Of a stretch of 64,000 bases of DNA, positions 37,185 to 45,937 are shown one piece after another. The stretch's first letter is position 1. Every line of letters starts with the position of its first letter. The stretch lies in the NCBI GenBank assembly GCA_016704345.1, contig JADJAH010000001.1, forward strand, positions 344,501 through 408,500, read 5' to 3'. The notes under the pieces are model-generated. The model searched no databases. It saw only the letters and a program-made list of their open reading frames with translations, and was not told the origin of the DNA. The translations under genes and the position numbers were made by a program. Origin of the DNA: Ignavibacteria bacterium. Lineage in GTDB: Bacteria; Bacteroidota; Ignavibacteria; Tepidaquicellales; Tepidaquicellaceae.

Positions 37185-39050
37185 TCACCCTTTCAGCCAG
37201 GCTTCTTTCAGCTTCAGCTTGGATGGATCCGCAAACCTATACCCCGAACCATCTATATAATTCAGCTTAGCATTTCCGCTCAACTCAATTGTCTCCCCGT
37301 TTCGCTTTACTTTAATGGTAGTAAGTGCGCCTTCCTGAATTCCATAGGTTGACATTACTGCATTCATTATGCTTGATGCATCGATCGGCTGTCCATTCCA
37401 TTCTATTATCTCATCGCCATCCATTATGCCAAGGGCATTAATAAAATTATTGTCATCATCATTAACAACAGCTGTAACTTTCTTTTCGACAGTATCCACC
37501 TTAATATATGGTGTATTGCCTAAAATCAGAACAAGTTGTGTAGGTTCTTTTACAACGGCCCTCTCCACTCCAACCCGACTTAGATATTCCATATAATCCA
37601 CCGGCACGCCGTTCACTACATGCTTCTGCAAAAAATCTCCCACTTCAGTATATGTCATTTTTGTGATCTCCGGAATAAGATCAACATCATTGAATGGTTT
37701 ATTCGGTCCGTATTTATTCGACAACTCTCCCATTAATTTCAGAATCCCTTTCTCTCCATTTGAGTTATCCCTGATAATAATATCCAGACACATTGCTATC
37801 AGAGCTCCTTTCTCATACACATTCGGATATTGTGGCTTCATCTTTTCATCAATAACATTCTTGCTCATCTCTGTGAAGGATAAACTGTCGTTGAACATTT
37901 TTGAATTCTTCTCCTTTTTCGCCAGTTGTGCTAAGAACTCATCTTCAGTCATAAGTCCTTCATTTACCTGAAAGTGCTGTGCGAAATACTCTGTGAAACC
38001 TTCATACATCCAAAGGTGTCGTGACAATTTCGGATCATTGAAATCAAAATCCTGAATTTCCATAGAATGGACATTTAGCGGTGTAAGAGTATGGAAAAAC
38101 TCGTGACTTATAACATGTATCAGATCCTTGCTCGACATTGATTCCATAAAAACTGCAGTAGTAGAGCTGTTGTGCTCAAGAGCTCCGATTCCTTTTGCAT
38201 CATCCTCTGCATTAGTTGTGATGTATGTCAGCACCGCATATTTTTTCGTTTTATTGATATCTCCGAGATAGTTCTTCTGAGCACGTATCATCTTTTCGAG
38301 ATCAGGATACAATGCCTTTGCAGTAATCTCTTTTTTCCTGGGTGAATATACACTAAGCAACACATCCATATTCCCGATCTTTGAAGTTGCAATGTCAGGC
38401 TCTGAATACATTACAGGATTATCCACAAGCTCGGCATAACGTGAAACCGTAAATGCATCCGCATTCATAGCCGGATTTTCGTCTATAAGAGCAGTTGAAC
38501 TCTGTAAATTCTGAGGATGATTAATCACAACCTTGTAAGGCAGTTGTTTCTTTCCGGAGAAATATCCTACAAAGCCGCTCATATTCAGCATGAACTGTTT
38601 ACCCGCAAGAATGTTTGTGCCCGCAGGTGAAAAGATTGTATGTGTACCTTCCGAGAAGGCTCCGCCCTGCTCTGAATCGTATGTATCATTTACAAGATAC
38701 GTAACTTTTGCAAGATCCGAAGCTCCGCTGATGGACCAGGTATTTGTATCTTTCCTTGAAACAGAAAGCTTCTTGCCCGAATGATCATAAGCTTCAAAAT
38801 CCTCGATGTACCTTCCGTAGTCAGCAATAGCGTATGTACCCGGAATTATTCTGGGCAGCTGATATGAAATTGTTTCCGTTTCTATTTGGGGTGCGGTAAC
38901 TGCAACCCTGACTTTGTCATTATTGACATTGACAAGATCGAGAGCAACATTAACAACTTCCCTCTCTTCATCTATGGAGGTGCTGCTTGAAGAACAGCCG
39001 GAAATTGCAAATGCAAAAGCCAGCAGGCATAAGAGAATTCTTTCCTTCAT
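37185..39050 (-). CDS. M61-family peptidase, lipoprotein with PDZ domain
   Basis: 621 aa. Lipobox Cys19 (ISGC) after a hydrophobic signal, so it is anchored to a membrane facing the periplasm or surface. The zinc site is H-E-F-F-H (316-320) with Glu350 in the M-Y-E-G-F-T-E-Y-F motif, matching the M61 glycyl-aminopeptidase-like arrangement. Residues about 520-610 form a PDZ domain (NALGIMDGDEIIEWNGQPID). Its strand N-terminal domain (about 30-170) is the usual M61 partner. The substrate is unknown. Confidence 0.9.
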   Translation of the reverse strand: MKERILLCLLAFAFAISGCSSSSTSIDEEREVVNVALDLVNVNNDKVRVAVTAPQIETETISYQLPRIIPGTYAIADYGRYIEDFEAYDHSGKKLSVSRKDTNTWSISGASDLAKVTYLVNDTYDSEQGGAFSEGTHTIFSPAGTNILAGKQFMLNMSGFVGYFSGKKQLPYKVVINHPQNLQSSTALIDENPAMNADAFTVSRYAELVDNPVMYSEPDIATSKIGNMDVLLSVYSPRKKEITAKALYPDLEKMIRAQKNYLGDINKTKKYAVLTYITTNAEDDAKGIGALEHNSSTTAVFMESMSSKDLIHVISHEFFHTLTPLNVHSMEIQDFDFNDPKLSRHLWMYEGFTEYFAQHFQVNEGLMTEDEFLAQLAKKEKNSKMFNDSLSFTEMSKNVIDEKMKPQYPNVYEKGALIAMCLDIIIRDNSNGEKGILKLMGELSNKYGPNKPFNDVDLIPEITKMTYTEVGDFLQKHVVNGVPVDYMEYLSRVGVERAVVKEPTQLVLILGNTPYIKVDTVEKKVTAVVNDDDNNFINALGIMDGDEIIEWNGQPIDASSIMNAVMSTYGIQEGALTTIKVKRNGETIELSGNAKLNYIDGSGYRFADPSKLKLKEAWLKG

Positions 39051-39336
39051 TTCGTGTAATTATTAATTGTGGAATTTGTATTGGGATTCAGGATGATGGG
39101 GACAGCTGAATTCAGAATCGCAAAATAGTTCTTGAGGATAATGTAAACAATGAATCAAAATTGCCATACGGAGAATTTACAATTCGGTAACTGTCACTTA
39201 CTTCGTAGTTTTAATATCAGTCTGTTCTTCATACAAGCCTTGTTCACGTTGCAATGTGTTCGTATAAGCAAACTGTGCTTTCACATTTTAATTCTTTTTG
39301 AGGATATCGATATTATTCCGCTAATTATCATATAAC

Positions 39337-39768
39337 ATGACAAGAAGAAATTTTAGCAAAGGCAATTACAGAATCAGCACAGATAAGAGAAAGCTTCAAT
39401 TCAAAGTCATTCAGGAATTTTTATCAAACTCTTATTGGGCTAAAGGAAGAGATCCGGAAATCACAAAGGCATCGATAAGGAACTCATGCTGTTTCGGTTT
39501 GTATCATAACGATAATCAGATCGGCTTCGCAAGAGTTATTACTGATTATGCAACTTTCGCTTATCTCGCAGATGTATTTATTATCGAAGAGTTCCGCGGA
39601 AGAGGCCTTTCGAAATGGTTCATGAAAGTAGTTTTTGAGTACGGAGAATTTAAGGCGGTAAAGAGATGGATGCTTGCTACTACAGATGCTCACGGACTCT
39701 ACCGAAAGTTCGGTTTTACTAAATTACCGGATCCAACTAAACTAATGCAAATGACGAAAGTCATTTAA
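39337..39768 (+). CDS. GNAT family N-acetyltransferase
   Basis: 143 aa, single-domain. Acetyl-CoA motif V-F-I-I-E-E-F-R-G-R-G-L-S-K-W (about residues 85-100) and C-terminal H-G-L-Y-R-K-F-G-F are standard. The family to which it looks closest is the small YpeA/ElaA-like group with the N-terminal S-N-S-Y-W-A-K-G. Substrate unknown. It ends 2 nt from the stop of the convergent Mn transporter permease gene. Confidence 0.88.
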   Translation: MTRRNFSKGNYRISTDKRKLQFKVIQEFLSNSYWAKGRDPEITKASIRNSCCFGLYHNDNQIGFARVITDYATFAYLADVFIIEEFRGRGLSKWFMKVVFEYGEFKAVKRWMLATTDAHGLYRKFGFTKLPDPTKLMQMTKVI

Positions 39769-39770
39769 AC

Positions 39771-41045
39771 TTATGGAACATCCTTAGGAATGGGAGAACC
39801 GTGCGGGTCCTTTTCGGGATGGCCAAGTTCTTCGTCGATCTCTGCAAGCAGTTCATCAGAGAGAATATGTTCGTATTTCTCTGCATCCTGATGTATGTTC
39901 TCAATGCCGACCACATGTTTATCTGTCAGATATGTCTCCCAAAGCCTGTGCGATCTGACAAGCCTCTGGGCAAGCGCATTGCCCTTCTTGGTTAGTGCAA
40001 AGTTTCCATTCTGGTTTTCTATCAAACCCATCTTGGTGACTTCTTTCAGCGCAGAATGTATCTTTACTTTTGAAAGCCCAAGTCTTGTTGATAGTATCTG
40101 TGTTGAATGTTCCCTTCCTGAAGGTATTTTTTCCATCGAAAGTATTTTGATTATGTCTTCGTAAAGATTCAGCCTTGATGTCTTCCTCCTTCTGAACGCT
40201 TTTATCACAATACCTTCTCTCGGTGAGAACAGGAATGTCAGCATGAAAAAGAAAACTGCTACTAAGACAATCGATGCTCCGGATGCAAAATTAAAATGAT
40301 AAGAAAGATACAATCCTGTTACCGATGAGACAATGCCCGTTATACAAGATATCACAAGCAGCAACTTAAGCTTGTCAGTTAAGAGATAAGCCGTAGCTGG
40401 AGGAGTAATGAGCATGGCAATTATCAGAATAACTCCGACTGATTGAAGTCCTGCAACAATCGACATCGAAAGCATTGTCATCAAAAAATAATGAAACGCT
40501 CCTGCGGATATTCCGATAATATGCGCCATAGTCGGATCGAATGATGTTACAAGCAATTGCTTGTAGAAGAGAATTACTATGATCAGTATAAAAACCGTGA
40601 TCACAGATGAAAGCATTATGTCTGAATCTGATACACCGAGTACATCTCCAAAGAGATATGATGAGAGATCTATGTGCACTTGCTTGAGTTGCGAGACAAG
40701 CAGTATGCCTAGAGCAAAAGCTCCCGTGAAAATTATTCCTATTGCGGTATCGCTTTTTATCTTAGAATTTCTTTCAACAAAACTTATCAGCAACGCTGTT
40801 AATATCCCGGCAGCCGAAGCGCCGATGAACAGTGACAACGGAGTCTTTCCCGCGATCATGAATCCGATAACAACGCCCGGAAGAACGGCATGAGCGAGTG
40901 CATCACCAATCAGCGAAAGTCCGCGAAGCATAATGTATGTGCCAATCAGCCCGCAGCTTATTCCAACCATTATAGAAGCAACTAAAGCTCGTTGTATGAA
41001 CTCATACTGAAGCGGCTCAAGTAATATTCTGTTTAATTCATCCAT
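39771..41045 (-). CDS. Mn/Zn ABC transporter permease fused to a DtxR-like domain
   Basis: 424 aa. Residues 1 to about 285 are an ABC-3 family permease with eight or nine membrane spans (M-L-R-G-L-S-L-I-G-D-A-L-A-H-A-V-L-P-G near residue 45). Residues about 295-424 form a winged-helix plus dimerisation segment of a DtxR/MntR regulator: STRLGLSKVKIHSALKEV, then SHRLWETYLTDKHVG-like sequence and H-P-E-K-D-P-H-G-S-P-I-P. The closely similar segment occurs in the separate mntR here. The fusion may sense intracellular metal at the transporter. It overlaps the ATPase gene by 1 nt. Confidence 0.9.
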   Translation of the reverse strand: MDELNRILLEPLQYEFIQRALVASIMVGISCGLIGTYIMLRGLSLIGDALAHAVLPGVVIGFMIAGKTPLSLFIGASAAGILTALLISFVERNSKIKSDTAIGIIFTGAFALGILLVSQLKQVHIDLSSYLFGDVLGVSDSDIMLSSVITVFILIIVILFYKQLLVTSFDPTMAHIIGISAGAFHYFLMTMLSMSIVAGLQSVGVILIIAMLITPPATAYLLTDKLKLLLVISCITGIVSSVTGLYLSYHFNFASGASIVLVAVFFFMLTFLFSPREGIVIKAFRRRKTSRLNLYEDIIKILSMEKIPSGREHSTQILSTRLGLSKVKIHSALKEVTKMGLIENQNGNFALTKKGNALAQRLVRSHRLWETYLTDKHVVGIENIHQDAEKYEHILSDELLAEIDEELGHPEKDPHGSPIPKDVP

Positions 41046-41791
41046 CAGACCTGGCTCAGCTCTTCAATTTTCTGGAGTACCGTAAGCTTTCCTCCGTAAG
41101 TTCTGCTGATCAGCTCGGGAGTAAAGACTTCTTCAGTATCTCCATATGCTATCAGAGTTTGATTGATCAATGCAAGTTTGTCAAAGTATCCTTTAATTTT
41201 TCCAAGGTCGTGATGAACAATGATTATCGTCTTACCTTTCGCAATTAGTTCTTTCATCAGACTCAAAATAACTTCCTCTGTTTTAGCATCAACTCCTACA
41301 AAAGGTTCATCAAGCAGAAGCAGTTCGCTCTCCTGTGCAAGAGCCCTTGCAAGAAATATCCTTTGCTGCTGACCGCCCGAAAGATTTCGTATCTGTGTCT
41401 TTGAATGATTTCCCATGCCAACCTTGTCCAACGAATCTTTTACAATATCTTTGTCTGTTTGCGACGGCTTCCCAAAATAGCTTATGTGAGTGTACCGACC
41501 CATCATAACAAGATCAAAAACATTTATGGGAAAGTCCCAGTCAAACTGTTCTTTCTGTGGAATGTATGTGACTCTTTGAAGCGTATCTTTTGCCGGTTTG
41601 CCGAATATCTCTACTTCACCCGTATCTGCCGGCAGAAGTCCGAGTATTCCCTTGAACAGTGTTGATTTGCCGGCTCCATTTGGTCCTATTACTCCTACAA
41701 TGCTGCCGCTTTCAACCGATAAATTGATTCCTTTTATTGCAGGTCTTTTGTGATAAGATATTGTAAGGTTGACTGTTTTTAAGACTATCAT
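41045..41791 (-). CDS. Manganese/zinc ABC transporter ATP-binding protein
   Basis: 248 aa. Walker A GPNGAGKST, signature LSGGQQQR, Walker B LLLLDEPF and switch His in I-I-V-H-H-D-L are all intact. The V-G-V-D-A-K-T-E-E segment after Walker B is typical of the Mn/Zn/Fe chelate family (MntA/ZnuC/TroB). One-nt overlap with the permease gene and adjacency to the binding protein define the operon. Confidence 0.93.
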   Translation of the reverse strand: MIVLKTVNLTISYHKRPAIKGINLSVESGSIVGVIGPNGAGKSTLFKGILGLLPADTGEVEIFGKPAKDTLQRVTYIPQKEQFDWDFPINVFDLVMMGRYTHISYFGKPSQTDKDIVKDSLDKVGMGNHSKTQIRNLSGGQQQRIFLARALAQESELLLLDEPFVGVDAKTEEVILSLMKELIAKGKTIIIVHHDLGKIKGYFDKLALINQTLIAYGDTEEVFTPELISRTYGGKLTVLQKIEELSQV

Positions 41792-42706
41792 CTACTTCAG
41801 TGAATTTACAATTGTATTTACATTATGCCTCACGGCTCCGATGTATGTGCCCTCTTCTGTTCCTTCATTGCCAATTGAATCAGAATATAATGAACCGCCG
41901 ATCTTTGCGTTTGTCTCAGAAGAGATCTGTTCCAACAGTTTTGGATTTACACTTGTCTCTACAAAAACAGACTTAAGCTTTCTGTCTTTTATCAGATCTA
42001 TCAGAAGTTTTACATCTTCGGTCCTGACTTTTGCTTCAGTCGAAATTCCCTGCAAACCCTTTACTTCCAATCCGTATGCTTTTCCGAAATATCTGAAAGC
42101 GTCATGAGAAGTTATCAATACTCGTTGATCTGAAGGGATTTGCGAAGTCTGTTCTTTTGCCCAGTTGTGCAATGAGTCCAGCTTAGAAATGTATGCAGAT
42201 AGATTTGCGGAATAGTATGCACTGTTGGGCGGATCGATCTCACTTAAACTCTTTGCAATATTGTTAGCATAAGTCTTTACATATTCAATGTTGAACCATG
42301 CATGCGGGTCGGGATCTCCGAAACCTTTTTCATCCGTCAGCGGTGTAATCCCTTCAGTGACTGTAGTCACTTTTTTATTTCCGCCTGCCGACTTGATCAT
42401 CTCCTCCATCCAATGTTCAAGACCGAATCCGTTAATAAATACAATGTCAGACTGTGCAACTAGCCTCGGGTCCGAGGGCTTGGGATGATATGTATGCGGA
42501 TCTACACCTACACCACAAATGCTCACAGCTTCCACTTTGTCACCGCCAATACTTTTGACGATGTCATTGATGATAGTAATTGTTGAGATTGCTTTGATCT
42601 TTCCGTTCGACTCGCTTTCTGCTTGTTTGCCGCAGGCTGAAATTATAGTTGAAATCAGAATCAGTAAACCTAACTCATGGCACAGGTTAACTACTCTTTC
42701 TGACAT
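41792..42706 (-). CDS. Manganese-binding lipoprotein of ABC transporter
   Basis: 304 aa from the ATG at 42706; a longer frame to 42811 lies inside mntR and would put 35 extra residues before the signal. Lipobox ISAC places Cys near residue 20. Cluster A-I binding protein: likely ligands are His in DPHTYHPKPSD, His in DPHAWFN, Glu in FVETSVNP and Asp in LYSDSIG, the PsaA/MntC pattern. No His-rich loop is present, which favours Mn (or Fe) over Zn. Start overlaps the mntR end by 20 nt. Confidence 0.88.
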   Translation of the reverse strand: MSERVVNLCHELGLLILISTIISACGKQAESESNGKIKAISTITIINDIVKSIGGDKVEAVSICGVGVDPHTYHPKPSDPRLVAQSDIVFINGFGLEHWMEEMIKSAGGNKKVTTVTEGITPLTDEKGFGDPDPHAWFNIEYVKTYANNIAKSLSEIDPPNSAYYSANLSAYISKLDSLHNWAKEQTSQIPSDQRVLITSHDAFRYFGKAYGLEVKGLQGISTEAKVRTEDVKLLIDLIKDRKLKSVFVETSVNPKLLEQISSETNAKIGGSLYSDSIGNEGTEEGTYIGAVRHNVNTIVNSLK

Positions 42707-43340
42707 AAATATTTTTCGCAAGTTTTTCACTAAGAAATATTTTTTGATTTTCAAACTCGATCTGTACTGAATTGTCAAAGTTGATCTTTTCGACAACACT
42801 GAATTTAACATTCAATCTAAGTCCCACTTTTGTCAGATAGCCTAAAACTTCCTGACTTGCATCAGAAACCTCCCTGATCTCTGCAATATCTCCAACTTCC
42901 AGCTCTGTGCAAGGAATGACTTTTTGCTTAATGATCTTTCCCTGCTTATCGGGAATTGGATGACCGTGCGGATCATACTCGGGAAATGAAAGATATTCCT
43001 CCAGCTTTGTGATCAGTTCGTCGGAGGAAGAGTGCTCGAGCTTTTCTGCCTCATCATGGACTTTGTTCCACTCGTATCCCAGTTCCTGAACCAGAAATAC
43101 TTCCCACAACCTGTGCTTCCTGATCAGATTTATAGCAGTCTCTTCTCCTTTTTTTGTAAGCTCAAAACCTTTGTATGGAATATTCTTGATGTGCCCTGAC
43201 TTTGCAAGCTTGGAAATCATGTCGCTGACAGCAGGTGCAGTAATTCCCATCTTCTCGGCAAGACCGGATGTAGTTACTTTACCAACTGTTTCTTTCACAA
43301 TGTATATGTTCTTGAGGTAATCCTCGGGACTAGTATTCAT
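42687..43340 (-). CDS. mntR: MntR/DtxR-family metal-dependent repressor
   Basis: 217 aa. Winged helix S-G-L-A-E-K-M-G-I-T-A-P-A-V-S-D-M-I at the N-terminus, dimerisation/metal domain with H-R-L-W-E-V-F-L and H-S-S-S-D-E, then F-P-E-Y-D-P-H-G-H-P-I-P and a C-terminal FeoA-like SH3 domain. It senses Mn(II) or Fe(II) and represses uptake genes. It is first in the operon with the ABC transporter it presumably controls. A short palindrome lies 24 nt upstream of its start. Confidence 0.92.
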   Translation of the reverse strand: MNTSPEDYLKNIYIVKETVGKVTTSGLAEKMGITAPAVSDMISKLAKSGHIKNIPYKGFELTKKGEETAINLIRKHRLWEVFLVQELGYEWNKVHDEAEKLEHSSSDELITKLEEYLSFPEYDPHGHPIPDKQGKIIKQKVIPCTELEVGDIAEIREVSDASQEVLGYLTKVGLRLNVKFSVVEKINFDNSVQIEFENQKIFLSEKLAKNIYVRKSS

Positions 43341-43363
43341 TTAAGCTAAATTTCAGAAAGAAA

Positions 43364-43377
43364 TTAAGCATACTTAA
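43364..43377. promoter_or_regulatory. Candidate MntR operator
   Basis: Palindrome TTAAG-CATA-CTTAA lies 24-37 nt upstream of the mntR ATG, where autoregulation would be expected. It is short and AT-rich, so chance occurrence is possible. Confidence 0.35.
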
Positions 43378-43428
43378 ACCTTAATTCAAGTAGGATTAAC
43401 TTCCATTGGCGTAAGTCCGTTAAACCTA

Positions 43429-43760
43429 TCCAAAACGTTTGCACATTACAAAAACTGTTTCGAAAATCAGCTTGGAATTATTCGATTTGGAAAAAACAAC
43501 CCGCCTTCGTATAATTGCCGTTAAAAAAATTGTGAGCAATGGCGTAGCAAGAATTTCTGTTTGACGAAGCCCGACAGTGCTCTTCTGTCGGGCGAGGAGT
43601 TAAATTCTTGCAGCCATTGCGAGCAATTTTTAGGCAATTATACGGCAGCGGGCGACTTTTCTTTGCTTAGCTTTCTTTTGGTCGTTTCAAAAGAAAGCGA
43701 AATGATCCTATCGTCTGCGAAATGTTCAAGCCAATCTAATTCTAAACAATTCGTTTTGGA
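43429..43760. mobile_element. MITE-like repeat, copy 2
   Basis: A 332-bp relative of the element at 23955-24280. Ends TCCAAAACG (43429-43437) and CGTTTTGGA (43752-43760) are inverted. The internal nested stems are better preserved than in copy 1: GCAATGGC / GCCATTGC and GCCCGACAG / CTGTCGGGC pair fully. It occupies the divergent gap between mntR and the metallophosphoesterase and could carry promoters for either. Frames inside are not credible genes. Confidence 0.7.
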
Positions 43761-43893
43761 CAGATGTGTGATGCAGAGTGTTAGCAGAATTAAAACATCA
43801 TGCATTTTTATCCTGAAACTAATTCAATATTTTGTTGTAAAAATTATGCACATGGTTGAACTTGTTAATAAATCTATCAGTTAACCCCACTGT

Positions 43894-45186
43894 ATGTCTA
43901 TCTGGAGAAGAATTCTTTTTTTCACAATTATATTTTCGGTGTTCTTTGGTCTGCAGTTTCTGGTTTTCAGAACCTTCAGAAATTTCATCATTGAAAAGAC
44001 CGGAGAAAATTCAAAGTACAAGCTTTTTGCAGTTGTACCGTTCCTGCTATTTAATCTGCCATATATCTACATAATTGCGAACGGCTTCAGTTCAGCAAAT
44101 ATTCCTCAGGAAATTTATCAGTTCGTCTTTATCCCATTCTACATTTTTCAGGGGGCCGTAATATTCATCGGTTTGTATTTGCTTATCGGCAAAATAATCA
44201 AAGCGCCGTTTTCAATACCTCTATGGATCTTAAACAAGTTCGAAGGATTCAGAGAAAAGTATGAAAAGTTTACACAGAAAAAACCTGTTCAGAAGTTTGA
44301 CAAGTCGAGAAGAGCCTTCGTAAGATCTTCTGCAGCAGTTGTTTCGGGATATGCTTTTATCGGGGCAACCGCGGGTGTAGCTGGAAGCGATGACTTTGAA
44401 GTGACTGATATCGCCATGAAGATAAACAACCTGCCGACAGAACTTGACGGGACAACAATCACATTGATAAGCGATATCCATTCCGGTCCATATATGAAAG
44501 AGAATATGATGGAAAAGTATGTTGAGGCTATAAATGAGCTTGGTTCAGATATGATACTGATTCCTGGTGACCTTACCAATTCCAACAAGTCGGAAGCACT
44601 TACTTTTTCAAAGGCATTCAGAAATCTTAAAGCCAGGCACGGAACATATGCATCATTAGGGAATCATGATTACTTTTCAGATGCGAACTATATTACTGAT
44701 GCAATCTCATCAGAAACTCCGTTGAAAATATTGAGGAACGATCATTCACTCGTAAACATAAAAGGAAGAGACCTTTTGGTTTTGGGCTCTGAAGATACTA
44801 GACAAAGCGGCGGAGCGTATGACCCGGTTCTGATGGGACACTTTCAAAAGACAATGGAAAGCGCAAAGAGCAGTTTGACCGGTGCAGGAAAAAACTTTGA
44901 AGCCATTCCTAAAATTCTTCTGTTCCATAAACCATACTTCTTCGATGAGATCAGCGAGAAGGGAGTCGATCTTATGCTCAGCGGACATACTCACGGAGGG
45001 CAGGTAGTTCTAGCAAAGTTTGGTTCTGTAAATCTATCATTCGCCGGCGCTGTTAGTAAATATATCAGCGGCCTATATGAGAAAGGAAATTCAAAGATGT
45101 ATGTATCCCGAGGAATTGGAAATGTTGCTCTACCGATCAGGTTCAACTGTAGTCCGGAAATAACTAAGATAACTCTAAGAGCTTAA
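43894..45186 (+). CDS. Membrane-anchored metallophosphoesterase
   Basis: 430 aa. Three or four hydrophobic spans occupy residues 1-110; a Tat-like S-R-R-A-F-V-R segment precedes a further hydrophobic stretch near residue 150. The calcineurin-like domain then shows D-I-H-S-G, G-D-L-T-N, G-N-H-D-Y-F and S-G-H-T-H-G-G-Q, the full dinuclear metal set of the YkuE/YaeI group. It probably acts at the outer face of the inner membrane on lipid or nucleotide phosphoesters. rdgB follows with only a few bases between. Confidence 0.9.
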   Translation: MSIWRRILFFTIIFSVFFGLQFLVFRTFRNFIIEKTGENSKYKLFAVVPFLLFNLPYIYIIANGFSSANIPQEIYQFVFIPFYIFQGAVIFIGLYLLIGKIIKAPFSIPLWILNKFEGFREKYEKFTQKKPVQKFDKSRRAFVRSSAAVVSGYAFIGATAGVAGSDDFEVTDIAMKINNLPTELDGTTITLISDIHSGPYMKENMMEKYVEAINELGSDMILIPGDLTNSNKSEALTFSKAFRNLKARHGTYASLGNHDYFSDANYITDAISSETPLKILRNDHSLVNIKGRDLLVLGSEDTRQSGGAYDPVLMGHFQKTMESAKSSLTGAGKNFEAIPKILLFHKPYFFDEISEKGVDLMLSGHTHGGQVVLAKFGSVNLSFAGAVSKYISGLYEKGNSKMYVSRGIGNVALPIRFNCSPEITKITLRA

Positions 45187-45189
45187 GTG

Positions 45190-45798
45190 ATGATGAACAA
45201 ACTTCTTTTATCTTCAGGCAACAAAGACAAGTTTGCAGAGCTTCGTGCAAAGCTCAGTGTTCTTGGTAATGTTGAGCTGCTTTCTCCTTCACTTTTTGGA
45301 ATTACAATGGAAGTTGACGAGAATGGAACTACATTGGAAGAGAATGCCTCTCTGAAAGCGGAAGCATTCTACAAGCTGTTTCGCATTCCAACATTAGCAG
45401 ATGACACAGGTCTTTTTGTAAACTCGTTGAATGGTCAGCCCGGCGTTTTGTCTGCCCGCTATTCGGGTGAGAATGCAACTTATGAAAGCAACAGAGTAAA
45501 ACTGCTTAAAGAACTTTCAGCTACTTCAGACAGAAGTGCGGAGTTCAAGACAGTGATATGTCTTGTAGTTTCAGAGAATGAGAAATATTTTTTTGAGGGG
45601 ATCTGCAAAGGCAGTATTACACTAACGGAACGGGGAGCCGGAGGATTTGGCTATGACTCCATTTTCATTCCGGAAGGATTTGGCTCTACATTTGCCGAAA
45701 TGCCTTTTGATGTTAAAAACAAAATATCTCACAGGGCATTGGCGCTCGACAAGCTGATTTCCTATCTTGAAGAAAAGAAACTGCTTAGTACCCCGTAG
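45190..45798 (+). CDS. rdgB: XTP/dITP diphosphatase (HAM1 family)
   Basis: 202 aa from the first ATG; a GTG immediately before and an ATG immediately after are alternatives. It hydrolyses non-canonical purine nucleoside triphosphates. Motifs: L-L-L-S-S-G-N-K-D-K-F, A-D-D-T-G-L, G-Q-P-G-V-L-S-A-R-Y and G-G-F-G-Y-D-S-I-F. Its last codons and stop overlap the 3' end of the tRNA-Arg gene on the opposite strand by 10 bp. Confidence 0.93.
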   Translation: MMNKLLLSSGNKDKFAELRAKLSVLGNVELLSPSLFGITMEVDENGTTLEENASLKAEAFYKLFRIPTLADDTGLFVNSLNGQPGVLSARYSGENATYESNRVKLLKELSATSDRSAEFKTVICLVVSENEKYFFEGICKGSITLTERGAGGFGYDSIFIPEGFGSTFAEMPFDVKNKISHRALALDKLISYLEEKKLLSTP

Positions 45799-45860
45799 AA
45801 GATTCGAACTTCTAAATACAGATCCGTAGTCTGTTGGTTTATCCATTAGCCTAACGGGGC
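45789..45860 (-). tRNA. tRNA-Arg (anticodon ACG)
   Basis: Cloverleaf of 72 nt on the minus strand: acceptor GCCCCGT / ACGGGGT (one G-U pair), anticodon stem ACAGA / TCTGT with loop CTACGGA, giving ACG. T stem is AGAAG / CTTCT with loop TTCGAAT. The D stem GGCT / AACC has one C-A mismatch, which is unusual. No CCA is encoded. It overlaps rdgB by 10 bp, tail to tail. Confidence 0.9.
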
Positions 45861-45937
45861 GAAATAATTTGATGCGAATTTACACCAAATGACTCCAAAC
45901 AAAAAGTGAAAATATTTTCAATCCATCTGCGATCTCA

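Noticed and set aside
39150..39335. 61-aa hydrophobic frame before the acetyltransferase
   Set aside because: Cys/Phe/Leu-rich composition of AT-rich non-coding sequence; no ribosome site.
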